Both the position numbers and the translations under genes were made by a program. A stretch of DNA of 64,000 bases. Origin: an uncultured Clostridia bacterium (lineage in GTDB: Bacteria; Bacillota; Clostridia; Oscillospirales; Oscillospiraceae). Numbering within the stretch: the first letter of the stretch is position 1; each line of letters begins with the position of its first letter. A model generated the notes under the pieces. The model saw only the letters and a program-made list of their open reading frames with translations. It was not told the DNA's origin and did not search any database. The stretch spans positions 124,001-188,000 of the forward strand of contig CAMNQX010000001.1 in assembly GCA_946550725.1 (NCBI GenBank). Direction: 5' to 3'. This document shows, piece after piece, positions 49,301 through 61,300 of this stretch.

Positions 49301-52300
49301 TCCTCCACATCGATGCCCGCCACGGTGACGGTGCTGCCGGCAAAGATGCCGGTGGCCTTCAGCGCGTCCGCCTTGGTATTGGCCACGTTGACCAGGATCA
49401 GGTCGCTGTCGCTGTACGGATGGGCGTCGAAAGCCTGGGCCGTAAAGGCGGAGGCGGAAATGGCGTTGTTGGTAAACACGTCTGTGTTGTAGTTCAGCGT
49501 CTGGATCTTGCTGCCCACAAAGGCGTTGTCCCGGACGGCCAGGTAGCCGTTGGGCAGGGTCAGGTTGACCGCCACGCCGTCGGCGAACTGGTGGCCGGTG
49601 TTGGCGGCGTCATAGTCCACCAGGCCTACGGACATCACCGGGTACTTCGCCAGACCCAGCTGCTCATTTTCGCTGAAAATGTCCTTGTAGTCCGCCTCGG
49701 TGATCTGGGTGGGCAGCACCAGCTCACGGGCCTTTTTGCCCGTGTCGCTGAGGCCGGTGACCACGGCCACCAGCGGATATCTCTGAGTCGTAATGGTCTG
49801 ACCGTTGTTGTCGGTGGTCGTTTCATAAGCGATAGCCAGAATACCCTTGTAGAAGGCCAGCTTATTCTGCAGCGGCTCCACCTTCTTGCGGATGTCCAGC
49901 AACTCATTCTGTCTGGTATCCACCGCCTGGCGGGTGGCCAGCAGCCTGTTGACCAGTTTGCCGTCCGCATCATTCACCTTGACGTCCAGCGCGGCAAAGG
50001 CCTGGTCGATGCCGGGTACGAAGACGGTCTCTTCCTCCCCGTCCTCGTTCTCCACAGTGGTGTAATAGCCCTTGATGGCCTGCTCCATGGGGTTGGAGGC
50101 GGTCAGCATGGCGTCCGCCGCATCCAACGCCCGCTGGGCATTCTGATAGTTCTCCAAAACAGCGGACTGCATGATGGGATCGCCGTCCGTATTCACGCCC
50201 ACCATGTGGATCAGGTACTGGAACTGCTGGCGCAGCGTGCCGCCGCTGGGTTCATTGACCTGCGTGTCGTTGTCGCCGTTGAAGGTGCCGGTGGCGGACT
50301 TCATGGCCTCCAGCGCGGAGTTGGGCGCGGACAGGCCGCTCTCCAGCGCCGCCAGAGCGGGCGGCAGCAGGACCAGCTCGTCGGTGGTGGGCGCGGTGGC
50401 GCTCAGGCCCTGGAGCACGCTGCTCAGGCCCTCATAGGCCTCCAGCCGCTTGTCCAGCTGGGTCAGCAGGCTGTTGGCCTCGTTTACCAGACCCCGGAAC
50501 ACCTTCTCCGCGTCCACATAGCTGGAGGCGGTGGGCGTCGCGTTGGGGTCCTTATCGTAGTACAGCTTCAACGTCAGCGGGTGGTTGGCGTCGGAGGGAT
50601 CCAGCACCACGCCGGAGAGTACGCTTTCATAGGGGTCGCCCGCGGCGGCCGTATGGAGCACATAGTTCGTCAGCGCCAGCGCGTCCGCCGTGACAGAGGC
50701 GCCCGCGACGCTGGTCTTGATCTCCCTGGTGTTGAGGGCATAGCCGCCCGCGCCGTTGGAGACATAGTGCTCCACATGGTACTCCGAGGCCACGTCGGTC
50801 GCCTCGACCTTCGCGTAGTAGATGTGCAGCTCCAGGGTGGAGTTGCTGCGCACCACGCCCAGCACCAGCCGGTCGGCGGGCAGATTGGCGGCGTCGGTAT
50901 TCTCATAGTAGCCCGCGTCCAGGATCTCCTGCTTGGCCGCGGCGCGCACCGGGGCGCCCACGGTCCCGGTCAGAGTCTCCGTACCGTCGAAGGTGTCGCT
51001 GGTGTAAAGGGCATAGCCGCTGGTCTCGTTGGCGTCGGGGATATAGTGCTTCACGGTGTAGTCCGCCTTGGCCGAGGTGTCGGCCTGGGCGTTCTCCAAA
51101 TACCGCTGGAACACCTGAATGCTCTGGCGCAGAATGGTCTTCTGCTCCTCCGTGCGGTCGTTCAGGGTGGCCACGGTATCCATCAGGTCCTGCCGCAGCT
51201 GGCTCCACCGCAGGCCCTCCATGGTCTGCTCCGCGCTGGTCAGGTTGTTCCGGGCCTGCTCCATCTGCTCCACCAGCGTGGAGCCGGTGGAGTTATCGCT
51301 CAGCTGGCTCTCCAGATCGGCGATGCCCTGGGTCACCTCAGTGCTGTTGGGGTTGTAAGTCTTCCAGGTAAAGTAGCTGGCCGGAGACTGGTTGTTGCCG
51401 TGGTCCTCCTTCTCGTTGACCGTCAGACCCAGGTTGCCGTTGCGGTTCTCGCCCCAGGCCCAGACCGTACCGTTGCGCTTGATAGCATAAGAGCTGTCAT
51501 AGCCGGCGTACACCCGCTCGATGGAGACGATGGCGTCGCCGTCCTCATTGGTGCCCTCGCCGAACACATTGACCTTGAAGGAACCCCAGGCCCCGGTCAC
51601 GTTGTCCACCACCACGATGGTGGTGGTGCCGTACCGGCCGTAAACGGGATCCTTTGCCCACTTGGTGGGAACGACCTTCACACCCACGTTGTAGGTCTTT
51701 TCGCCCACCTTCGCGGTCACGGGGGTGACGTAGGCCACCGACTCGTCGCTGGAGAAGTAGGTGAAGCGGTCGGCATACTCCTCCTCGCTGGTCACCTGGC
51801 CCGCGGCCTTGGCGGTCTCATAGTCCAGATAGGTCTCCTCCCAGTGGAGGTTGAAGCCCTTGTAGAACTCCTCGTAGATGCTCTTGGCGTCCACGGTCAG
51901 CTCCTGGCTCACCGTCAGATCCACCGCCATGGGCAGCTCGCCCAGGTAGGTCTTCCCGGTCTGGGCCGCGTCTGCCTTCGGCGCGAAGTACACCGCCCTG
52001 CCGCGGGTATTGCTGGCGGGGTTGCTGGTCACGTTGATATCGGGGACATCCTCATCCACCAGGCGGGCCTTGGTCACCTCGCCGGTGGTGATCTGCATCA
52101 GGGTACCCGCCCGGGCGCCCACCAGCATGGGCACCGTGGCGTTGTCCACCGCGTTGTTCTGGCGGGTGCCGCCCAGATCCAGCACGCCCAGACGGCCGAA
52201 GCTCCGGTCGTAGCTACTGGAGCTGTTGTAAAGGGTGTTATAACCGGTGGCGTACACATAGCCGTCCGAGGTCAGATAGAAGGAGGCGGCCCAGTTCGCG

Positions 52301-55300
52301 GCCACGCCCACCACGTTGGAGAGATAGGTGGTCTTATCCGTGGCGTCCGCGGGCACGGGGGCGTAGGGTCCCTGGCCGCTCTTGACCCGGACCACGCCGG
52401 AGCTGCTGGCGGTGGAGCCGGTGCCCAGCTGACCCCAGCCGTTGTTGCCCCAGCCGTAGACGGAGCCGTCGTCCGCCATCGCGTAGGTGTTGTAGTGGTA
52501 AGGCGTCGCGGTGATCTTGGTGATCTTGGAATCCGCCGTCTGGACGGCGATGTTCACCGCGGTGGGCAGCTGCCGCTGGGTGGTGTTGGCGGCAAAGTAG
52601 CTGTTCATGCCCCACTCATACACCGTGCCGTCGTCGGTCAGCGCCGCGGCAAAGTGCCGCCCGGCGGCCAGATCCACCACGTTGGTCAGATTGTGGACCA
52701 GGGTGGGCGCGTAGCGGTCCAGCACGTCCGCGCCCTTGCGGCTGAAGGCCGCGGAGGAGTGCTGGGTATTGAAGGCGCTGTCGTCGCCCTGACCCAGCTG
52801 GCTGTAACGGTTGCCGCCCCACATATACACCTTGCCGTCGCTGCGCAGCGCCATGGTGAAGCCGTAGCCGGCGGCGATATCCACGATATGGTCCAGATAA
52901 TGATAGCCCTGGGTGGTGTTCAGGCCCCAACTCAGCGCCTCGCCCCGCACCACGTGGACGGGCACGGCGCTGGAGTCCTTGGGCGACTGGCCCGTCATCA
53001 TCGCTCCGTCGAACCCGTCGCTGTTGCGGTAAGCATAGGTCGCCTGGTTCCAGTCCCACTTGGTGGTATAGGTCTCGGTATTGCCGCTGACGGCGAGGTA
53101 GCTGGCCGCGTCGTTGCCCAGCTGGCCCAGGCCGTTGTTGCCCCAGGTCCAGACCGTGCCGTTGGAGTCCAGCGCCGCCACATGGTCATAGCCGGCGGAC
53201 AGGGCCACGATGATCACATCGTCCTCGTCCTTCGTATCCGGGGTCACGGGGCCGCCGTCGGCGCCCTGATAGTCCTCGTCGTAACTCTGGGCGAAGCTCA
53301 TGCGCACCGGCGTGACCTGCTTGCCGCCCTTGACGGTGTTGCCGGTGCCCCACATCCACACGTTGCCCCAGATATCCAGGGCGAAGCTCATGTGGTTCAC
53401 CGCGTCCACCTGCACGATGTGGTGGAGGTAGTCCCCAGTGCTCTCCAGCTTGTCCAGACTGGTCACGGAGATGGTATGGCCGTTCTCACACTGGGCGGTG
53501 TAGCCCGTGACGGTCTCCTCGCCGTTATCGCCGGTGCCGGTCACCGCCGTAAAGGCGCTCTCCGCCACCGCGCCGTGGCACTGGTCGCAGTAGTAGTACT
53601 TCTCCTGCTCGCCCCGGAGCACCTGGACAGGATAGCTGTAATTGTAGGTCTGGCCGCTGTCGGTGTGGCCCAGCTGTCCCTCATTGTTGCGGCCCCAGGA
53701 CCAAACCGTGCCGTCCGTCTTCAGGCTCAGGGTATGGAAGGTACCCGTGGCCACCTGCGGGGTGGTCACGTCGTTGTAGTCACGCTGCTCGGTGGGCTGC
53801 TCCGTCCCGCCGCTGGAGCGGCGGCTGGTGAAGATCTTCACCAGCAGGGAGTAGGTCTGGCCGCCCTCGGTGTAGCTGATCTTCACCATGGTGGAACCCA
53901 TGACCGTCTTGCTGGGGGTAAAGACGATCTGGTGGGCGGCGTCGGTGTCCTCGGTCTTCACCGAACCGATCCGCGCATCCGTCACCTGGACCGTGAGCTG
54001 GCTGGCTCTGGTCAGGCCGGTGAAGGACCCGACGGAGTTGCGGGTCAGAAGGTCCATGCCCACCATGAACTGCTTGCGGATGGCGTCCACGGGGATGATC
54101 ACCGTCTGGTTGTCGGTGATGCGGATGATCTCGTTGCCCGCGTAGTAGACCGTGGTGCCGTTGGTCTGCGGCGGGGTGGCCTTATCCGTCGTAATGCTGA
54201 TGGTGTTCTCCTGGTTGCCGCCCAGGATCATCATGTTTTGACCCAGACCGTTCAAGGTACCCACCGCCGTGGGCACGGTGCGGGTCTCGTCGATGGTGCG
54301 GCCGTAGTAGCCGGACAGGCTGCCATAGGAGTTGGTGTAGTAGCTGTAATTGTAGGTGTAGGTGGTGGTGTTCTGGCCCAGCTTCCAGTAGTCGTTGTTG
54401 CCCCAGCCCAGCACGGTGCCGTCGTTCCGCAGCACCAGGGTGTGGTCGAAGCGGCTGTCCAGCGCGCGGACGTTCCCCATCTGCGCCGCGCTGGCGGATG
54501 CGGACATCTTCAGCGCCTGGGGCAGCACATAGCTGCCGTTCAGGCCGGTTCCGGGCGCCACACGGTAGTTGGTGTTGCGGCCCCAGGCGTAGAGGTTGTT
54601 GTTCTCGTCCTTGGCGAAGCTGGCGTTCGCACCGGCATACACCGCCACCAGCACCGTGTTCCGGGTGCCGGTCTCAGGGTCCACGGCGTCGCCGATGGCG
54701 GAGCCGAACCAGTCGTGGGTGTTGTTGATGTCGGGATTGGCCAGCACCCGCACCGGCTCGGTGGCGTAGAAGTAATAGCCCGAGCCGTTGAGATCGCCGC
54801 TGGAGGCGATATTGTCGGTGTCCTTGATGCCCAGCTGGCCGTAAGTGTTGTCGCCGGTGGCGTAGATCTCGCTGCGCACAGCCACGGAGTCCGCGGAAAC
54901 GGTGGTATCCTCGATGCGGACCAGCGCCAGGGTGTGGGTCTCTCCGGGGGCCACCATGTAGACGTTCTCCAGATAGTCGCCGCTCAGGTCGCTCTCCCCG
55001 GCGTGCATGAACACGGGCGCGCCGCGATTGACGTCGGTGCCGTCGCCCAGCTGGCCGGAGCTGTTGCGGCCCCAGCCCAGGACATAGCCGTCGTTGCGCA
55101 CCGCGAAGGAGTTATAGTACCCGGCCACGATGGAGGTCACGGAGCTGAGGTACTCCGTTTCGGACGCGCTCTGGCCCTTCAGCACCTGGCGCGGCGCAAA
55201 GACACCGTCTGTGCCGCCGGAGGTGCCCTGGCCCAGCTGATAATTGCTGTTGTCGCCCCAGGCCCAGACCTGGCCGCCCACAAAGACGCTTTGGAGTCCG

Positions 55301-58300
55301 GTGTCGGTGTAGTCCACCGACTCCACGCCCCGGGTCAGCGCCAGGGTGTGGTTCTGCCCGGCGGAAATGGCGGTAAAGTGGAGGTCGGCGGTGATATCGT
55401 TGCCCTCTTCGTCGTTGAAGCGGACCTGAGTGGCGAAGTAGTCGCGATAGGGCACGGTCTCGTCCACCACCTCGGTGGCGACACCGTCCACCTCCACGGT
55501 CTTCATGGTAGGCTCGCTGGCATAGCCCAGCTGGCCGTGCGTATTGTCGCCGGTGGTGTAGATCCGTCCCTCGCTGGTAAGCATGATCAGGTGGTTCTCA
55601 CCGGCGGCGATGGCCACCACGTCGGTGAGATAGTGCCGGCCCGCGGCCGCGCTCTTCACCTGCACCTGGGTGGGCATGGTGCGGGCGGTACGGGTGCCGT
55701 CGCCCAGCTGGCCGTACTGGTTGTCGCCCCACGTCCACACGGTGCCGTTGCTCAGCAGCACGGCGGTAAAGTTCCGACCGGCAACCACCGCGGGGGTGAC
55801 CATCAGGCTCTCGCCGGTGCGCTTCTGGACCACCGCCACCCGCAGGGTGCCGATGTGACCGGAAACGGTATTGGTGGCGCGAACCAGGGCCGTGCCGTAG
55901 TTATAGGGCTTGCTGGGAGTGATGGTGGCCACCTTGTTCGCGGCGTCCACGGTGACCACGGTGGTGTCGCCGGAGACCCACTGGACGTGGTCGGTATCCG
56001 CGTCCCGCAGGGCCACGTTGCGGCTGTTCACCAGCAGGTTGAAGCCGGAGAGGTAGACCTCCACCAGCGTGTGGGTCTTCTCATTGTCGCTGTAATCCAC
56101 CTTCAGCGTCTCGTCCTCCGCCAGATCGATCTGGGAGCTGGGGGCGGCGGGATCGAAGGTGACCTCGTTCTTCCCGCCGTCGGCGCCCACGACGGTGGCA
56201 TGGAAGATGGCCAGGCCCTTGGCTTCCAGATCGCCCACCTGAACGGGGGTAAGGGCCAGGTAGCCGGTGCTGGCGGCGGCATAGATCTCCGCCGCGCCCA
56301 GGCGGTAGTTGGCGTTGGAGCCGGCGGCGAAGACGAAGCCGTCGGAGCGGGCCATCAGGCTGTGGGCGGACCCGGCTGCCACGGCAATAGCGCCCTGGAA
56401 GGTGGTCTCGGCGTTGACGTTGAAGCTGTCGCCCCGGGCCATCAGCGTGGCGGTCTTGACGTAGGTCAGGTCGTTGTCCGGGTTTACGCTGCCGTTGCTG
56501 TTTTCATTGTTGCTGCCCGTTCCCTTATCAGTGGTCTCGTCCAGGTGGCTACTGTTTTGGTTGGCGTTCAGCTCGGACGGGTCGCCCACGCCGGTCTGGC
56601 CGCTGGTGTTCAGGCCCCAGGTGTACACCTGGCCGCTCTCCTGAGACACCGCCACCGTGTGGTTGGCGCCCACGGACAGGTACTGGATGCCGGTGAGAGG
56701 CTCTCCCTTGTCGTTCTTCACCAGGGTCGGCCAGATCACGTTGTTGAAGCGCATGTCGTTGGCCTGATAGTTGGTCAGGCCGTTGCTGCGCACCACCACG
56801 GGGGTGGCGTCGCCATTCCCGTCGGCCAGCGTCGCGCCGTTATGGTCGGCGGTGACACGGATATCGCCGATGCCGGTCTGGTAGTAGCGGTTGTCGCCCC
56901 AGGTGTACACCTGGCCCTTAGCGTCCACGGCGGCGGAGGTGTACCCACCCGCGGCAATAAAGTGGATGCCGGTGAGGTCGGTCCGGCTCTTGGGCGCGGT
57001 GGCATAGGCGGAGGTGGTGCCGGAGACATAGGACACGATAGTCCCGCCGCAGGGCAGATTCTGCGTCTGGGTCTCGGAGTGGGTCGGCGAGTCGGGATCC
57101 TCGGGATCGTCAGGCACCTGCACCTCGACCTGCTTGGGCACAAGGCGGGTGCAAGTCTGGTCGTTGTCGGCCTCGGTGTAGCCGGTGTAGCCGCAGTCGG
57201 GGCACTTGTACCCGATCACGTCGTTGACGTCCGGCTGGCCCACCTGCTGATAGACGTAGTTCCAGGGGTAGTAGCTGCTGTCGGCGTAGCGGGCCATGAG
57301 CAGCATGGGCTTGGTGTTCCAGTTCTCGTGGGCCGCCACCTTGGTGGGGGTGGTCACCTCCACGGTGCTGGTGTTCGCCACCAGGTAGTTGGCCCTGGTA
57401 TCCACATAAGCGGGGTTGGAGTTGGGCGCGGTGGCGTTGAAGGTCTTGCCCTCTGTCATCTCCACCACGCGGATCTGCTGGTTCACGTTGGTCACGTTGT
57501 AATAGTACTTCGCGCCCATGCCCATCTGCCCGCGGCTGTTCTTGCCCCAGGTGTAGACGGTGCCACCGTTGTCCTCGGTGTAGTCGGCCAGGGCCATGAA
57601 GTGCTCGGTACCCGCCGCCACCTGCTTGACGCCCGTGAGGCCGGTGACGGTGTTGATATAGGTGCCCAGAACGGCGTCCTCGGCGTGGTCGGTGGTGTAG
57701 AGGTTCCCGTCAGCGCCCCGGATGCCGTTGATCCAGGTGTAGACGGTGCCGTCCTCCGCCGCGGCGATGGCCCGGGCGCCGGAGGCGTCGATGCTCACGA
57801 TATTGGTCAGGCCCGCGACCTGCTCGGGAGCTGTCGCGGTGTAAGCGCCCCTCTTGTCGCCCCAGGCCCACAGGTTGCCGTTCACGTCGATGGCCAGGGT
57901 AAAGGCGTCCCCGGCGGCGATGGCCTGGAACTGCACCTGATTGCCGCCCTTGACGACGCTGAGGCGGTGGGGATACTCCTGATATCTCACATAGTTTACC
58001 GTGTCGGCGGCGTCCACGCCCAGGCCCAGCTGTCCGGAGGCGTTGTCGCCCCAGACCCAGATCCGTCCGTCCTCCGCCAGAGCCACAGAGTGGTTTGCTC
58101 CAGCGGCCACGGAGGTCTTGGCAATCTTTTCATAGGAGGCGAAGGTGATCTTGGTCACACCGGTGACGGTGGTGCCGTCCTTGTAGGTGACGGTGATAAT
58201 CAGGTTGGTGGCACCCGCCTTTCCGGCGGCGGTGGACTGGGTGCTGGAGACGGTGACCGTGCCGCCCTTGGCCGCGCCATTGGCGTCCACGGTGTCGCCA

Positions 58301-61300
58301 AAGGTGGCGATGGTCTTGTCGCTGAGGGCAAACGTCACCTTGGCTCCCTCGGGCAGAGCCTGGAGGTAGCCGTCCTTATAGAGGTTGAAGCCCACGCTCT
58401 GCTGGAGCTGGATGGAGCTGACCTGGATGGTCATGACGTCGTTCTTGCCCATGACCACGTTGTCAGGCAGCAGGCGACCGGCGTTGGCCTGATAGCGCAC
58501 CCCAGCGATGTCCACGTCGGTAGCCTTGGCGGTGAGCTTGCTGCCCTCGCCCACCCAAACGGGCAGGTCGTGAGACAGGCTGGAGCCGTTGCCCAGCTGG
58601 CCGCTGGTGCCCAGGCCCACGGCATACACCGTGCCGTCGGGCCGGTAGAGGGCGACAGTGCCATTGGAGGCGGACGCCGCCGCCACGTTGGTGATGGGAT
58701 AAAGCTCCCGGCGGTCCACCGGCTGGTTTTCCGCGCTGTCCAGCATGGTGGCCGGCCCGTAGGTCAGGTTCTCCGCCACGCTGGAGCCCATACCGGCCTG
58801 GCCCACCACGTAGTCCAGGCCCAGCTGGCCGTACCGGTTGGAGCCGTAGACCTTCACGGACACGCTGTCCGGCTTGCCGGCCAGGATGACCAGGTTGTTG
58901 TCGTTGATGGCGAAGTCGTACACGTTGCTGTACTTGTTCCCCGCGGTGCCCTTATTGCCGTCCAGCAAATAGCTCAGCCGCTTCCACTCGGGCCGGTCGG
59001 CGGCGTAGTCGCCGTTGCGGTTGGGCAGCGTGCCCACCGCCAGCAGATAGCCGTTGCCGTTGCCGGACTGCTTGGCCGTCTGGGCGGACTGGTAAATGGT
59101 CAGGTGGTTGCTGTGGACCGTGCGGACCACGTTGTGGAGGTAGCGGCTCTCGTTGGCGCGGGCCGCGTCGGCCTCCTCGCGGCTGGCCGCGCGGGACACC
59201 GCCTGGGGATAGATCACGTTGGTGGTGGAGTTGGTGCTGGGCACGGTGGCTTCCTCGGTGGTCATGGTGGACTCCACGCCCAGCATATTGTCGGCGTTGT
59301 TGCCCCAGGCCAGCACGGAGCCGTTGTCCAGCAGCGCGCTCATCATCTTGTCACCGGCGGACAGCTCCATCACGTTACGGAGGTACTGGTCCACGGCCTG
59401 GCTGCTCTGGGCTACGCCGGCGGCGGTCATGCCCGCCCACACCCGCACGGGGCTGGCGGAGACGGTGTTGGAGGTGGTGTTATTGCCCAGCTGGCCGTAA
59501 GCGTTGTTGCCCCAGGCGTAGGCATAGCCGTTCACGTCCACCGCCCCGGCGAAGTTGCTGCCGGCGGTGATGGAGCGGATATCATGGAGGTAACGGGTCT
59601 TCTCGCCGCCCTCGTCCCCGGCGGCGGTCTGCTGGCCCAGCACGACCCGCTTGGCTACGGTGGACTGGCTGTTGGTGGTGCTGCCCTGACCCAGCTGGCC
59701 GCTGGTGTTCAGGCCCCAGGCCCACACATAGCCGTGGAGGTCCAGCGCCAGCACATAGTTGGTACCCATGGAGATGGCGGTGATCCCGGTCAGCGGGGTG
59801 TTGTATACGTCGCTGACCACCTGCACCGGCACGTTCCGGGAGGTGGTGGTGCCGTCGCCCAGCTGGCCGTTGGTGTTTCTGCCCCACGTCCAGACGGTCC
59901 CGTCGGTGCGGAGGGCGGCCATCATGTTCACGCCCACCTCCAGCTGCGGCGCGGCCACGCGGGTGGTCGCCCGCTCCACAGTGGCGGCATGCGGCGTTGC
60001 GTCGGTGTCCTGGATGACGTTCAGGGAGATGACGCCGTACTCGGCGGTGCCGTTGTTGCCGGTCTTGCCCACGGCGTCCACGGTACCGGTGCGCTTGATG
60101 AGGATGTTCACCCGGCCGTAGCTGCCCGCCACGGGGGTGATGGTGATGGTATTCCCGTCGTCGCTGACGGAGGCGGTGGCCACGTTGTTGTTGGAGGAGG
60201 CCACGGTATAGGTCCCGCTGGTATCGCCGCTCTCCTTCAGGGTCCGCCCGGTCTTGGTGGAGGACTCGTTGGTCTTGGAGGCGGTCTTCATGTCGCTGGT
60301 CACCAGGTCGTTCCACAGATGGAAGCCGGAGACATACTTCATGGTGATCTTGCTCACGTCTACGGTGAGCTTCTGGTTCTCGTGGATGGTCACATAGGCC
60401 TGTTGGGTCACCGCGTTGGTGGCGCCGTCGTCCGTCTTGGGCTGGACCTGCTCCAGGGCGTACTCCACGTCCTCGTCAGTCCCCGCCAGCTGATAGGTGC
60501 TGCCGTTGGTGTTGGTGATGGTCAGGCCGTTGTTGAGGAACAGGCTGTGATAATCCGCCGCGCCCACCGGGAACAGGTAGGGACGGTAGCTGGGATCGCC
60601 GTTGGCCTGCCGCGTCTCGTAGTAGGGAGCGTCGCTCGCCGTCTTGTTCACCACATTTTTGTAGTAGGAGCCAAGGGCGTAGTCGCTGTTGTTGCCCCAG
60701 GCGTAGACGGTGCCGTCGTCCCGCAGGGCGAGACCGTGGTCGCCGCCCCGGGCCATGGCGATGATGTGGTCGCCCACGTTGGAGTAGGCGTCGGAGTTGT
60801 AATAGTAGAGGTCGGTCAGCCCGGTATGGGCGGTGTTGGAGAACTTCTCCACCGTGGAGAAGGTGCTGCTTCCCACGTTGGTAACGGGGTTGGCGCCGAC
60901 AAAGTAAACGTAGTTGACCTTCTCCTTGTCCGCGCCGGTGTTGTCGGTGGCCACAAAGAGGGTGCTGTCCTCGGCGAACACGTTCACCACCTTGCCCGTC
61001 AAGGCGGAGGTGTCCACCAGCTCAGGGGCATAGCGGTTATCGGTGTCCTGGGTGGTGCCGTCTGCCTTCACGCCTTGGCCCAGCTGGCCCGAGGAGTTGT
61101 TGCCCCAGGCGTAGACCGTGTTGGTCTGGCTCATGGCGGCGGCGAAGTGATACCCGGCGGCCACACTGACCACGCCGCGGAGGTACTTATCGTAGGTCAT
61201 GCGGTCCAGGGAGTTGGCCGTCCCCGCGCCGATGACGCCGGTGGCCTCTCCCTTCACCACGGGCATGGGGGTGTGCTTGGCGGCCTGGTCGCCGTCGCCG

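Larger units (their letters stand above)
47660..51540 (-). repeat. P7: seven-bladed RCC1 propeller interrupted by a ~2.1 kb insert
   Basis: Blade 1 is VWAWGENRNGNLG (51,428). Blades 2-7 are VYAWGNNIYGQLG (49,070), VVAWGNSYQGQAG (48,828), VLTWGDNSNHLLG (48,625), VWSWGMNGNLQLG (48,308), LYTWGSNATGRLG (47,970) and VYAWGDGSRAQMG (47,688). Blade 1 resumes only at TPTQVAGVDGVGQLG (49,215-49,260), so everything from about 51,400 to 49,260 is a loop insert of roughly 700 residues. Counting this way restores exactly seven blades. Confidence 0.82.

Noticed and set aside
52900-52940. LSWGLNTTQG as an eighth blade of P6
   Set aside because: It follows the P-V-H-V strand of blade 3 and precedes the inner strand of blade 4, so it lies in a loop.
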